A stretch of 64,000 bases of DNA from Myotis daubentonii (GCF_963259705.1 NC_081840.1:113990074-114054073); one strand, 5' to 3'. Shown: positions 1-11,350, numbered from the stretch's first letter. Numbers and translations: made by a program. Notes: generated from the letters alone by a model not told the origin.

Positions 1-1330
1 CCACTGCCTCGGTGACCCAGCCCATGGCCCCTCCACCTGGGCAGGTAGGTTCCTGCCGCTGCCGGTGGGTGACAGGGAGGGCTTGCGGTGGGCTGGGGTG
101 GGCTGGGACTGGTGGAGCAGCAGGCACCAGGGCTGTCTGTGCTGCTGCCACGAGCCTCAGGCCAGTGGTGCCAGGAACAGGGCAGGAAGTGGTTTGTGGG
201 GAGCGGTGACGAGGCTGAGGGCATGCGATGTGGCTCTGCCTGAGGTTTCTGCTCTGGAAACCTGACTCATGTGGATGAAGACCAGGCCCCTCCTTCCCCA
301 GGGGCCAGTTAGTGCAATTATAGCCCCGGTCTGGCAGGGAAGAGGGAGGGCGTGCTCTGAGGGGAGGCCAAATCGGGCTTCAGGAGCCCAAGGCCACCCC
401 AGGGGTCAGTGGTTTCACCAAGGCGGTGGGTGGAGAGCGTGGGAGGGCAAGTCCATGCAGGCCAGCACTGCGCAGAGCAGCAGGAGGAAACGGTGGCTGT
501 GAGCTCTACCGCGGGGAGGGCTCCCTGAGTCTGGAGTCTTTTAGTCTGATCCCCAGTTGGTTCTGACTCACTGCGTGAACGTGGCAAAGCTTTTTCTTTC
601 TCTGGGCCTCACTTTCTTTCTTTATCTCTAAAATGAGGTTTCCACCAGCTCTAAGAATTAGATGGCTCTCCCCACCCCCCACCATTCAAAGCACACAGAA
701 ACCACAAGGGAGCAAAACAACAACACGAAAACCACAGCTGACAAGTAGTAACAGCTGGATTGTGCTGGGCCCTGCTCCGAGCCCTTGGGGGGATTCTATG
801 CTCCTTCCAACAGCCTGTGTGCCATTTCACAGATTAGGAAACAACCAGGGGCCCACGCAGTGCAGAGAAGGGGAATCTGGCCGCAGCCTCACCTGCCCCA
901 GTGCCCCTCCCCTTCCCCTGGTGCTACTGCGCTGTTGCCTCCTCCTCATGCCACCTCCTTAGCCATTCGTCATGGGTAAGACATTTCTCTCCCTGATTGT
1001 GTTGGAAAGAGGACCACTGGACCCTGCTGCACAGATATTCTGATGTCTTCTGAGGTGTCTCCATCTCACCACCACGTCATCTCTCCCCGCAAACGCTGTC
1101 CAACCCTAGGATGGCAGGATCAAAGGGGACCTTATCAACCAAATGCGATGGAGCTTTGGGAAGTTCTAAGGAGCTTCCTCAAGGAGTGAGTGGGGTGGAA
1201 GGGCTGCGTGTGTCCGGCTCAGAGAGCCCGGCGGCTGCTTCTACCAGGCCTGTGATCATCTATGTTCTGCACGCAGTTTTATGTGAACAAAGTGTTGTGG
1301 TGCACAAAACAAGTTTGAATATCCCTGAGG
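1..1330. other. Unique GC-rich non-coding stretch
   Basis: No coding family, RNA gene or young transposon is visible. Two decayed MIR-like traces occur: about 525-655 (plus-sense: a stretch resembling the 'cctcactttc' part of MIR followed by 'aaaatgagg') and about 735-860 (antisense-like, 'atttcacagattaggaaac'). The short open frames have no recognisable domains and fit chance in GC-rich DNA. Intergenic or intronic. Confidence 0.6.
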
Positions 1331-1334
1331 GAAT

Positions 1335-1440
1335 TTAACTTTCCCATTTAGTGGATGAGGAAACTGAGGCCCGGAGAAGAGAAATCACTTGCCCCTCAGA
1401 CACTGGATAGCAGAGCTGGGACTAGAACTCAGGTTGCTGA
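1335..1440 (-). repeat. MIR SINE fossil
   Basis: The block has the reverse-complement MIR core: gatgaggaaactgaggc, then cacttgccc, then a tail resembling 'agcagagctgggactagaactcagg'. MIR is an ancient tRNA-derived SINE shared by mammals. No TSD remains, as expected at this age. Confidence 0.75.
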
Positions 1441-1627
1441 CCCCTAGCTTGGTGCTTTGCGCCTTCCTGAGCTCTGCGAGGCCTGCAGTCAGAACGGGAG
1501 TTGCCTGCTGTAAGCATGATGCAAGCTCTTTGGCTGTCAGACAGAAACTCCCAGCAGACCTTCTGGATTTTGTTAAGCAGAGAATGGCTACTAAATTAGG
1601 TGAAGCCCAGCTTGCATTTCCCCCCAA

Positions 1628-1979
1628 CTTTACTGAGATGTGATATATAACATTGTGTACATTTCAGGTGCACAACAAGGTGATTTGATACACATACTTA
1701 TTGAGAAATGTTTACACAATAGGGAAAGTTACCCTCCATCACCTCACATGGTTACCACTTTGTTGTTGTTGTTATGGTAAGAACACTTACGATCTCTTGG
1801 CAACTTTCAAGTATACAATACAGTATTGTTAAGATAGTCACCATGCTGAACATTACATCCCCAGAACTTAATTCATCTCATAACTGAAAGTTTGTACCTT
1901 TTGACCAACTCTCTCCTTACCTCCCCCCTCAACCAGTCCCTGGTAACCATCAATCTATTCTCTGTTTTTATGAGTATGA
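1628..1979 (-). mobile_element. Old L1 (L1M-type) 3' UTR, segment 1
   Basis: This resembles the 3' UTR of mammalian-wide L1M elements in antisense: tactgagatgtgatatataac, then 'catttcaggtgcacaacaaggtgatt', then the 'ccctggtaaccatcaatctattctctgttttta' type of end. It continues on the far side of the Helitron at 2906-3051 and again near 4200, so this is one old LINE broken by later insertions. The exact subfamily is not assigned. Confidence 0.8.
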
Positions 1980-2905
1980 CTAGAGGCCAGGTGCATGAAA
2001 TTTGTGCATGGGTGCAGTCTCTAGGCCTGGCCAGCAATCAAAGTGCGAGCGTCTGGTGTGGAAGGGCAGGTCCCAGCTGACCTCTGGGCCCTGGGCAGCA
2101 CCTGGGCCCCTGGGCCCCCGCATGCCCCCCTCCACCTGAGTCATGGCATGTGAGTCCCCACACAGAGATGCGGTGAGTGCGGCCAGATGCTGTGGGGCCA
2201 GGGCGCAGTGTGGGGCTCTGGACCACCCAGCGGCCTGCCCGGAAGCCAGGCGGGTAGTGTGCTTCCTCCCAGCTGGCTGGCCTCACGGACTGGCTCCTGT
2301 GTGAACCCATGGGGAGCCCGACCAGCCCCTGTAGTCCTGGTGGCTGTGGCCCCGCTCACCTGGAATAGGCTGGAGAGTGGGGGCTTCCCCCAGGTGCAAA
2401 CCCTGGAATCCTGGGGGAGGGTGGCCGGGGGAGTGAGAGTGAGCTGGATGGACACCCAGCATTCCCACTGCACCTCTGTCCCTGTCACCCCTACCCCCAG
2501 GTAGCTGGAGAGAGGTCGCAGACTCCCCTCCCCCGTCCGGGCACTGTGGGAGGTTGGTTGCCACCATCCACCCCCAGTTCCCTTTCCCAGCCCTGGGCCT
2601 GACCCCAATTGCGCGATCAGGGTCTGCCAGCTGCTGGTTGCCGTCTGCGGAGCAATCGGGTCCCCGCTCACACCTGCCTTGGCCTAGCACCGCCCGCTTA
2701 CCTTCTCCACCATCCCACCGAGGTCCCGTTCTCATTGGGGCCCATCGGGACCCGCAGCATCTCCACTGCCACCTGCTGCCAGCGCCGCTTCACAGACGCC
2801 ACCATGTTCCATGCCGCCTCCTGGGGATCAGCGCACATCATAGCAAGTGGTAGAACTCCTGGTCCCAAGGGGACAATTTGCATAGTAGGCTTTTATTATA
2901 TAGGA
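1980..2905 (-). mobile_element. HeliBat-type non-autonomous Helitron 1
   Basis: On the minus strand the element has a Helitron 5' end starting TC (seen at 2891-2905 as ttttattatataggA) and a 3' end CTAG (1980-1983). Next to the CTAG is the HeliBat hairpin ggtgcatgaaatttgtgcat. It lies inside the 3' UTR of an old L1 and the L1 resumes just after it. No transposase or helicase reading frame is present, so it is non-autonomous. The base after the 5' end is C rather than the usual T, probably a later mutation. The interior at about 2180-2560 lacks the usual HeliBat tandem units. Confidence 0.85.
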
Positions 2906-3051
2906 CGGTTTTAGACTCCACATATAAGAGATTATTTATCTTGCTCTGACTTATTTCACTTGGCATAATGCCCTCAAGGTCCATCGCTGTTGTTGCAAAT
3001 GGCAGGATTTCCTTCTTTTTTATGACTGAATAATGTTCCATTATATATACA
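2906..3051 (-). mobile_element. Old L1 3' end, segment 2 (end of ORF2, antisense)
   Basis: The sequence resumes with the L1 motif 'ttttagactccacatataag' and runs through gacttatttcacttggcat and gttgcaaatggcaggatttc, which is the antisense 3' end of L1 ORF2 typical of L1M elements. It joins 1979 directly if Helitron 1 is removed, and stops at 3051 where Helitron 2 begins. Confidence 0.85.
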
Positions 3052-3653
3052 CTAGAGGCCCAGTGCACAAAAATCCGTGCACGGTGGGGGGGGGGGAGAG
3101 GGTTTCCCTCGGCCCAGCCTGCACCCTTTCCAATCTGGGACCCCTTGGGGGATGTCCAACTGCTGGTTTAGTCCCTCTCACAATCTGGGACTGCTGGCTC
3201 CCAACTGCTCGCCTGCCTGTCTGCCTGATCAGCCCCTAAACACTCTCCTGCCATCATGATTGATGCCTAACTGCTCCCCTGCCCAATTGCCCCCAACTAC
3301 CCTCCCCTGCTGGCCCGATTGCCCCCAATTGCCCTCCCTTGCCAGCCTGATTTTGCCCCCAACTGCCCTCCCCTGCTGGCCTGGTCACCCCTAACTGTCC
3401 TCCCCTGCAGGCCTGGTTGCCCCTAACTGCCCTCCCCTACAGGCCCAGTCACCCCCAACAGCCCTTTCCTGCTGGCCTGGTTGCCCCCAACTTCACTCCC
3501 CTGCTGGCCTGGTTGCCTCTAACTGCCCTCCCCTACTGGCCTGATCGCCCACAACTGCCCTCCCATGCCAGCCATCTTGTGACCACATAGTGGTGGCCAT
3601 CTTGTGCAAGGATGTGATGGTCAATTTGCATATTACCTCTTTATTATATAGGA
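3052..3653 (-). mobile_element. HeliBat-type non-autonomous Helitron 2
   Basis: Both ends are clear: CTAG at 3052-3055 with the hairpin gtgcacaaaaatccgtgcac, and the 5' TC end read as ttattatataggA at 3641-3653. The flanks are A (3051) and T (3654), the expected Helitron A|T target with no duplication. Near the 5' end is the HeliBat block 'gatggtcaatttgcatatta'. The middle is a minisatellite (3283-3575). No coding capacity. Confidence 0.92.
3283..3575 (-). repeat. Minisatellite inside Helitron 2
   Basis: About nine degenerate head-to-tail copies of a unit near 33 bp, built on 'ctgccctcccctgctggcctg' followed by 'gttgcccctaa'. Such internal arrays are characteristic of HeliBat copies and probably vary in length between individuals. 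Confidence 0.8.
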
Positions 3654-3659
3654 TGTATA

Positions 3660-4197
3660 CTAGAGGCCTGGTGCACAAAATTTGTGTCGGGGGTGGGGGA
3701 CGCATCCCTCAGCCTGGCCTGTGCTCTCTCGCAATCCAGGACCCCTCAGGGGATGTCCGACTGCCAGTTTAGGCCTAAACCTGCGGGATTGGACCTAAAC
3801 TGGCAGTTGGACATCCTTCTCGCAATCCGGGACTGCTGGCTCCTAACCGCTCATCTGCCTGCCTGCCTGATTGCCCCTAACTGCCTCTGCCTGCCTGCCT
3901 GATCGTCCCTAATCACTCTTCCTGCCTGCCTGATTGCCCCTAACCACTCTGTCCACCTGCCTGATCACCCCTAACCACTCTGCCTACCTGATCACCTCTA
4001 ACCACTTGCTTGCCTGCCTGATTACCCCTAACTGCTCACCTCCCCGCCTGATCACCCCTAACAGCTTGCCTGCCTGCCTGATTTCCCCTAACCACCTCTG
4101 CCTCGCCCCCCCGCCACTGCGGATTCATCTGGAAAGACATTTGGAATGACATCCAGAAGGTCATTTTTGCTGTCTGGTCTAATTAGCATATTATGCT
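3660..4197 (-). mobile_element. HeliBat-type Helitron 3, 5' end eroded
   Basis: A second CTAG end (3660-3663) with hairpin gtgcacaaaatttgtgtc starts six bases after Helitron 2 ends. The body carries a minisatellite and then the HeliBat block ggtctaattagcatatta at 4176-4193. The usual TC terminus is missing or mutated, so the right limit is approximate; old L1 sequence resumes by about 4200 (acattttgttttatccatt). It is in the same orientation as Helitron 2, giving a head-to-tail pair. Confidence 0.85.
3851..4105 (-). repeat. Minisatellite inside Helitron 3
   Basis: Eight or more degenerate copies of a unit near 30 bp, consensus about 'ctgcctgcctgatcacccctaaccactctg'. It is related to, but clearly diverged from, the array in Helitron 2, so the two Helitrons are different copies or subfamilies rather than a recent local duplication. 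Confidence 0.75.
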
Positions 4198-4242
4198 TAA
4201 CACATTTTGTTTTATCCATTAATTCATCAATGGACACCAGCC
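4198..4242 (-). mobile_element. Old L1 3' end, segment 3
   Basis: The motif ttatccattaattcatcaa followed by tggacacc is the antisense L1 ORF2 sequence that should follow the 'ttatatatac' at 3041-3050. With both Helitrons removed the L1 reads on almost without loss. Confidence 0.7.
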
Positions 4243-5798
4243 TGCATTGCATTTTTCTTTGGGGAAAGTGGAGTAGTTCTGGCCAGAAACAGCATGTCTT
4301 CTGGATAAGATAGTGCCAGGAAGCAGTTAGTAAGAGTGTCTGCATACAGTAGGGACTCAAAACTGCAAAAAGGCTGAAACCACTGTTTGCCTGCACAGTC
4401 ACCTTCCCACTGTCTCACCCACAGAAGACTTGGCTCAAGGTCAGGCAGGAAGGTCAGAATTTCCTCCCTATGGCACAAACCAGGGTGAGCATTCTCCCCT
4501 CTCCTTTGCACCTGGGGCTAAATATTATGGGGCACACTGGTTTGTGGGTACAAAGACCCCTGGCTCCAGAGCAGTGGGTCTAGTCCTAAGTGTCACCAGT
4601 TCCTCTTTTTGGGTGTCAGTTTCCATCTCTGTGGAAGGGAGAGCTTGGATCAGATGGTGGCTGTCAACCCTGGTGTCCAGAAAATCACCTCAGCAGCTTT
4701 CAAACCATCCTGTAGCCCAGGCCTCAGCTCAGGTCAGCTGAACTTTCATGGGTGCCATCAAAGTATTTTTATTGATGCCCAGTGATGGGTGCAAGCCACT
4801 GGGCAGGATGGTTCTGGGTCCCTGGCAGTTGGAACCCAGGGCAGCTGCCTGGGTTCTCAAAGACCACTGGGAACAGGGCTTTACTTCTCCTCCTAGCGTG
4901 AGCGTGGGAGCGCGAACACATTGACTGAGCTCCCCTCTCTGCCAGAAGCTGAGCAGACATTTCTCTCCTGCCATATAAAAGTGGCAAGTGGTGGCCACTG
5001 GGAGCTTGCAGAGAGGAGACCACCTGGGGGTTCGTCTCTAGGGCTGAGACCCCAGAAAACTCATTCTTCCCCCACAGGGCAGCCTGAGCCATACTGATTA
5101 GAGCAGGCCCCCAGGGAGCTCCCAGCTCTGAGGCGAACTTTGCCAGCAGGAGTCAGGCCATCCCAAAACTTAGGGTTCTCATGTCCTGGATGAGGAGCCT
5201 GGAGAACAGCTTGGGGACACAGTGGGAGACCACCAGGGCCAGCCTCCAAAGTCAGACTCCCAGTATTCTGCTTAGGTTCTGCTGCCTGTGGGCCTCAGTG
5301 ACTCATCTATAAAATGGGCCATGTTATCCAAGCCAACTCAGTATTAGGGAGGTGCTGTGGGGATTCTGATAAACAGACCTTCAGAGAGAGGGTCAGGCAG
5401 TACCAGGATTTAAAGTCTCAGGGTGATGCGGGGGGTGGGGGGGGGTGGGGAGGTGGAAGAGGGCATAGAGGGGATAAATGGTGAAGGGAAAAAATTATAA
5501 AATAACGTCTCAGGGGGAATGGACAGAAGGGAAATAAAAGTTATGGGAGCAAGGGTCAGATGATATAAAGTTGGGAAAGCCAGACTCTTGGAGTCTTTAT
5601 ATAGAGTATCACCATGCAGACCCATCTATGTGTTTCAAATGAATAGAGGGGAATATTTTCAGTAATGAATCCCTTAAATTTTTTTTCACAAGGATCCTGT
5701 GTTTATAAAGCACGGATAAATGGAGCTCGTGTGGCTAAAGTTGGGGACAGGGTCCTGGAGTTGCCACAAGCTCCGTCTCCCCAACCCCAGTGGCCTAA
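4243..5798. other. Unique stretch, no gene seen
   Basis: No coding family or young repeat is recognised. A MIR-like trace lies at about 5275-5345 (gtgactcatctataaaatgg). A G-rich run occurs at 5429-5455. Open frames here are short and uninformative. Confidence 0.55.
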
Positions 5799-6469
5799 TC
5801 TATATATATAAAACCCTAATATGCAAATAGACCAAGTGGTGGGACAACTGAACAACCAGTCACTACGACATGTACTGACCACCAGGGGGTGTGTGCGGAA
5901 CATGGTGGGCATTGGCCGCTGCAAGATGGTGGAGCAGGTGAGCAAGGGTGCCAGACCAAGGTGGGGCACCAGTCGCTGTCATCGAGGTGAGCCTCTGGTG
6001 GTTATTGAAAATTCTTTGCTCCTGTGCACCATGATCCTGCCTGGTGCTTGCACCCGCTGCCGGTGCCTGGTGCCAGCCTCGATTGCTCAGTGCCGTCAGC
6101 AGGTGCGAGCAGCGACTGCTGGCCCCGCTCGCCCCTGAGGGCTTCTCCACCTCCCTCTGCTCCTGAGGGGCGATCGGGGCAGCAGCTACCACTTGCACCT
6201 GCTGACAGCGTTGGCCCCACTTGCACCCGCTGCTGGTGCCAGCCCCAATCGTTCCGCGCTGTCAACGGGTGCGAGTGGGGCCATCACTGTCAGTGAGTGG
6301 GAGTGGTGGCAGTGGGAGCAGGGCTGCTGGCAAACAGGGGACTGGGGCTGCAGCGGGAGGGGCTGAGGAGGGGTGTGGAGGATGGCCCGAGACCCGCCCC
6401 TGTGCCCACCTCAGCCTCGCGGCCCAGAGTTCCTTTCAAGGCGCACGAATTTGTGCACTGGGCCCCTAG
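5799..6469 (+). mobile_element. HeliBat-type non-autonomous Helitron 4
   Basis: The plus-strand 5' end is TCTATATATATAAAACCC at 5799, preceded by A (5798). The HeliBat block taatatgcaaatagacca and the motif 'ccaccagggggtgtg' follow. The 3' end has the hairpin gcacgaatttgtgc (6443-6456) ten bases upstream of CTAG (6466-6469). The base after CTAG is C, not T. The interior repeats short blocks such as gcacccgctg. No coding capacity. This is the only one of the four Helitrons in plus orientation. Confidence 0.9.
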
Positions 6470-7284
6470 CTTGGGAATAAGTTTGAAAACCATTGACCTA
6501 GAGCAGGAAGATCAGTCTTTTCCATCTCTTCCTTGGCTTCAGCTCAAGGAAAATGTCTCAAATGCAGCAGGAGAAGTGGGTGTGGGCCTCAGGAAGCACT
6601 CCCTGGGGCAGCAGGGTTGGAGGTGCTGTGCCTGGAGGACCCAGGCTGCATCTGGGCCCTGCGTGGGGCAGCAGGTAACACAGCCTCATGCTCCCAGTGG
6701 GAGGGCAGGAGGCCTTTCCTGCTCGGGCTGGGTCCTGTGCGGAAGGGGAGGCTTCTCCTAGGAAAGCTGGGCATTTGCACTTGGCTGGGTCCTCTCGGGG
6801 CACAGAGGCCTGGAAGGGGGAGAGAAAAAGCACCAAGTGACCTTCCTCCCGCTTCCCTCTGTTGACCTGGCTGCGGAGAAGGAGCAGGGACAACCAATCA
6901 GATGATAGGGGTGCAGAGGAGGAAGAGAGGGAAAGTCAGAACTGAGAGTGGAAACCCAGGGACGAGTATTTGAGGAGGAGAACTGGGAAGAACAAAGTGA
7001 GAAGAAACAAGATCCAAGGGAGCAGAGTGAAGGTGGGGTCCACCGCCCCAGGCCCCTGAGCCAGTCCTCCCGAACCACTGCCTCCCTATTAGCTTAGCCT
7101 CCACTGCTTGTCAGGCAAACCTTGGGGCCAGAAGCACAGTACCCCTTCCTGCTCAGAGCCTGCAGTGGCTCCCAGCGTCTGTCTGGGTCTCCGCATCATC
7201 TCTCCTCTTCCCCACTTTGTAACTGGTTCCAGGCTGTTTCTGGAACCTCCTAACCTAGCTGCCATTCTCTCCCACCCACAAACG

Positions 7285-7370
7285 GCACCCAGTCTGGAAG
7301 TGCCAGATAAAATACAGGACACTGTGTTGAATTTCAGATAAATAACAAATACCTTCTTAGTATAAGTATG
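7285..7370. repeat. Probable ancient interspersed repeat, unassigned
   Basis: The stretch 'tgccagataaaatacaggac' followed by 'aatttcagataaataacaaat' and 'tagtataagtatgtcccaaa' matches a familiar, widely repeated mammalian sequence that I cannot name with certainty. Only one half of the usually palindromic unit is present. A RepeatMasker run would name it. Confidence 0.5.
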
Positions 7371-9454
7371 TCCCAAACGGTGTGTGCCTTGTTTTGTAAA
7401 ATTCATGTGCGGCTGCAGATGCTGTGCTTTTGTTTGCGGAAGTCTGACCGCCCCATCCCGTCCGTCCCTCCAGACCTGGTGTTTATCAGTCAGCTGCCCT
7501 TTGCTAATGAGCTCCTGGGAGAGGGGGAAAGCTATCTTGTAGGTATTTTATTTTAAATTAACTTATTTAAGTACATTTATTCTAAACAAATAAATTCTTC
7601 AATTGCAAATAAATCCATTTAGGTTGGGTGTTCTAATCTGGAGACTGTGTTTCCCTATCACTTTCCTGCCTTTTTAACCCAGAGGTTAGAGAATTCAGAA
7701 AAATTTGGAGGTGACCTTTTAAGTCAGAAAATTCAAGTTCAAGTGTAGAATCTGTCATTAGTTCTGTGACTGGACTCCAGGAGCTTCTTTCACTGCTCTG
7801 GCCTCAGTTTATTCATCTGTAGAAAGGAGCTAAGTCCCTGTCTGCCTCCCAGGTGGCTGTGGGATTCATGTCATGAGCACATCTGGAGAGCTAGCCACGT
7901 TTGGGGTTTCCTTATTAAGGCCCTGCTGTCTGGGGTTCCAGGATCACCTGGAGTAGAGGGCTGGGTAGTGCAGTCAGAATTTGTCCCTATTTGTGGCTTG
8001 ACCCTGATTGTCAAGCCTCTTGGCCTCTTGGGCCTGCTTGCAGTTCAAGGTTATGGTCACCAGGGATCAGGCTTGCACACTGATGGCTAAGCTCTGCCTT
8101 TATGATACTCAGGGGCCTCCAGTCTTAAGCAAGAGGGGAAGTGAGGATGGGGTGTGGGTCTGTGGCCTGCAGTTCTGGAAGGACAGCTGTTTTTCTCTCT
8201 TGTATTTACATTCTGCTTGGTACCCCCTGGAGGGCTCATCTCTTTGGCTTCATTAGGACACCCCATGAAAAAAGCTGCGTTAGGTGGCTGGGGTTTGGAG
8301 AGAATCATGGGCAGGGAGTTTGAAGAGAATTGGGGTCCTTGTTCCAAGTCTGCCTCTTACAGCATGCTGTTCTTGTGGGTGACATTGCCTCCTAGGCCTC
8401 AGTTTCTTTTTCAGTAGAATGGGGTAATACTGCCTCCCTTGCAGGGTGTGTGTCAAGATCTGGCGAGTTGAGGTGTAGCTATTATGTAGGGCTGACATCT
8501 CTAGGCCAGACCAGCCCGTCTAGAATGGCTTACATTGAGGTGGAGACATTATAGAAACACAGGAAAAGAACTGGGTACAAGGGCACCATGTTATCCTTGG
8601 CCAAGTCCTGGAAGTGAGCACAGGAAGGGTAGTTCACTGGCCTGATCCCTAAAAGCCTGGCAGACAAGCTCAGGGCTTATTGGCAGAGAGCTGAGCTGGG
8701 CTCTGTAGCATTTGTGCCCTGGAAATCGGCAGTAGATCAGGCAGGTGTGCCAATGAGCCTGATCACAGCATATTGGCTGCTGGGCCCTGGACTCAGATGC
8801 AGTATATTTGCTGGGTCCCTGCTCTCATTGTGGGAGTTTATTTTGGAGGCAGACACGGACGCTTCCAGTGCAGTGTGGTGAGCAGCAAGGTGGCTACAAT
8901 CTTTTGTCCAAGCACCAGACCCAGCACCCAGAGAAGGCTTTTCCTGCTCACAGCTGCCTGGGCTGCATCAAGAAACTCACACATCCACCCATTTATTGTG
9001 CAGGGAGAATGGTAGACCACCCTGGGGTCCCTGGAAGAGCTGGTGTCTTTGAACTGGACCCACACTTGCTAACAACCCTGTCTGTCCCCACCCCCCCAAC
9101 CCAGCCTCGCTGCAGGTGGGCCGCCATGTACTGGACTCTGTTCTCTGGCCCCGGTGTGGTGTGACTGGGCAGTCCCGAGAAGCAGTGCTCTTGGGGTGGG
9201 TCCCATGGCGCTGATGGAATGCCCTCTCAACCCCAGTGGGTTGCTGTGGTTTCCTCATCAGTAAAAATGACTCCTCACCCACAATTGCATCAGTCTTTCC
9301 ACAGAAGGAGCGGATCACATTGAAATATGTGCCTATAGTTGTGCCCTGTGCTCTGGTTAGGGGCTGGTGGGGCAAGGCCCTGGTGGAGTTTGGGGCTGAC
9401 CATGCTTGAACTTGAACTTGGAAGGAAGAAGCAATCCAGGAGGAAAATGCCAAG

Positions 9455-9460
9455 GTGTGT

Positions 9461-9505
<45 letters not shown>
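9455..9505. repeat. (GT)n microsatellite
   Basis: A nearly pure GT array of about 25 units with one interruption (gtatgt near 9463). Likely length-polymorphic. Confidence 0.95.
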
Positions 9506-9508
<3 letters not shown>

Positions 9509-10516
9509 GGAGGGGGTAAGTAGGTGTGAGAGGATGTGAAACTCATCCACTCAGGCAGGGGAGGGGACTGAAGCCAGTGGCCGGTGACCTTGACCATTAC
9601 CACACTGGGAACCATAGGGCCTACCCACACCCAGCCCTACCCCTACCACCAAGAGGGAAAAAAATAAAGAGAAGGAGCTTGGCTCATCCTCTAACACATT
9701 GCAGTGGCCTGGGGGAAACCAGGCAGTTGAGCTGATTTCATTTCTTCTTCTTTCTCTGATTTGAACTCCGCGGCTGGCTTCTCTTTGAGATGACAGGTAG
9801 CAGCAGGGGCTGAGGCTTCCAACCTCAAGACCAACTTCTCTCCCTCTGCTTCACAGGCCCAGCCTACAGCTGCTTGGGCGAAACTATCTTTAGGAAGAGG
9901 CGAAGAATCCAACTGCTTGGGGTTTTTATTATTCCCCCCAGAGGCAGAAAGAAGTATCCTTCTCCCCTCCAAGGTGCCATGAGCTATCCTGCCTGTTTTC
10001 CAGGTGGAGAGGATGAGGCCTGAGGGGCATTTGGTGAGCACTCTGCTTCCTTCCTGCCTTTCTGAACACCACAGCACAAGGTAGCGCATTGCATCAGAAC
10101 CACAGGCTCCATCAGCCCGGCCAGCAGGACAAGGGCAGAGGTGGGTGGCAGTGTCTTCTCTACGGGGGAAAGAGCATGTGCAATGGCTCAGAGGTGGCTC
10201 GGCAAAGACTCTGGAATAGGATTGGGGTTCCAACCTCACCAACTCGAGCAGAATAAAAATGGGCAATGATATGTGGAGGCATAGAACACAGTGGCCTAAA
10301 ACACAGGGCCAACACAGGTGAGGTCATGCCTGGAGTGTGCCAAATCCACACAGATTTACCTGTGTGAAAAACTAGGGTAAGCCACTGAAATTTGGGGAGT
10401 TTTTTTTGTTACCACAGCACAACCTACCTATCCTGGCTATACAAATGCCAAAGTAAGGAAATGGATCCTGAAGGCCATGGGGGGTAAATACACTCTCAGA
10501 ATGGTAGTGCCTACAC

Positions 10517-10730
10517 CAGCTGTGGGCAAACTACAGCCCGCTGGCTGGATCCGGCCCGTTTGAAATGAATAAAACTATTGAAATAAAAGACCGTACCCTT
10601 TTATGTAATGATGTTTACTTTGAATTTATATTAGTTCACACAAACACTCCATCCATGCTTTTGTTCCGGCCCTCCAGTCCAGTTTAAGAACCCATTGTGG
10701 CCCTCGAGTCAAAAAGTGTGCCCACCCCTG
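10517..10730. mobile_element. Non-autonomous hAT element (214 bp)
   Basis: The terminal inverted repeats are CAGCTGTGGGCAAACT at the left and the complement of CAGGGGTGGGCACACTT at the right. Perfect 8-bp target duplications GCCTACAC lie at 10509-10516 and 10731-10738, as expected for hAT. There is no coding capacity. The clean duplication and intact ends suggest lineage-specific activity in bats. Family name not assigned. Confidence 0.92.
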
Positions 10731-10738
10731 GCCTACAC

Positions 10739-11350
10739 CCTACATTGGTGGTAAGAAGGTGATCTACCTCCCCTTGAGATTATAAATTTGTGGGTGCAGC
10801 AATATATTTGTATTTTTTACCACTGAGTATACCTGTGGCCTAGAACATGATCAGGGCTCATAAGAGATTTTTTCCTTTTCTTCTGCCTCTGGTTTCTTGT
10901 CTTTCCAATTTATTCTTCCTGTCAACACCATTTGCTCCCTCCTTCATATTTTAATTTTGTCCACAGATATTTACAAAGAGTCTGCTATGTCCTGGCACTG
11001 TGCTTTGCATGTTATCTCACTTTTGCACTAATCTTGACAAAGAGGCACTTATTCCATTTTCCAGATGAGGAGTGTGAGCTCTGAAGCCTTTCCCTTTCCC
11101 ATCTATTTGCACCCTTCCTTCATTCTTTTCATCTCTTTTGGGTACCTCCTGGGGGCCAGAAGACAGTGCTAGAGAGGAGGAGGAATGCATGAACCTTGGT
11201 CTGGTGGGCTGGCTGTCATGTCAGCAGACGAATGCCATCCAGTGTAGTGCTTTACCAGGAATATGCAGAGTGCAATGCACATGGAGCACCCTTGAGCTGG
11301 GACTTAGGAAATGTCTCCAGGAGGACAAGGGTGGAAGTGGGTGGAGCGGT
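10739..11350. other. Unique stretch with a MIR trace
   Basis: The only recognisable element is an antisense MIR-like segment at about 10960-11090 (ctatgtcctggcactgtgct, then ccattttccagatgagg). No gene seen. Confidence 0.55.

Larger units (their letters stand above)
6470..10508. other. Mostly unique stretch with MIR traces
   Basis: No gene is recognised. MIR-like fossils are seen at about 7725-7875 (cctcagtttattcatctgta) and 8330-8480 (cctcagtttctttttcagta). A (GT)n microsatellite is annotated separately. The long minus-strand open frames over 8977-9630 and 9691-10266 show no known domain; the first owes part of its length to the microsatellite read as His-Thr repeats. Confidence 0.55.

Noticed and set aside
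3283..4105. Possible CRISPR-like spaced repeats
   Set aside because: Degenerate head-to-tail minisatellites in Helitrons of a mammalian genome; no constant repeats with unique spacers.
8977..9630. 217-residue minus-strand frame with a His-Thr run
   Set aside because: The HTHTHT run is the translated GT microsatellite at 9455-9505; the rest has no domain.
9691..10266. 191-residue minus-strand frame in unique DNA
   Set aside because: No family recognised, no splice signals that I could support. Kept out of the gene list, though a conservation test would be decisive.
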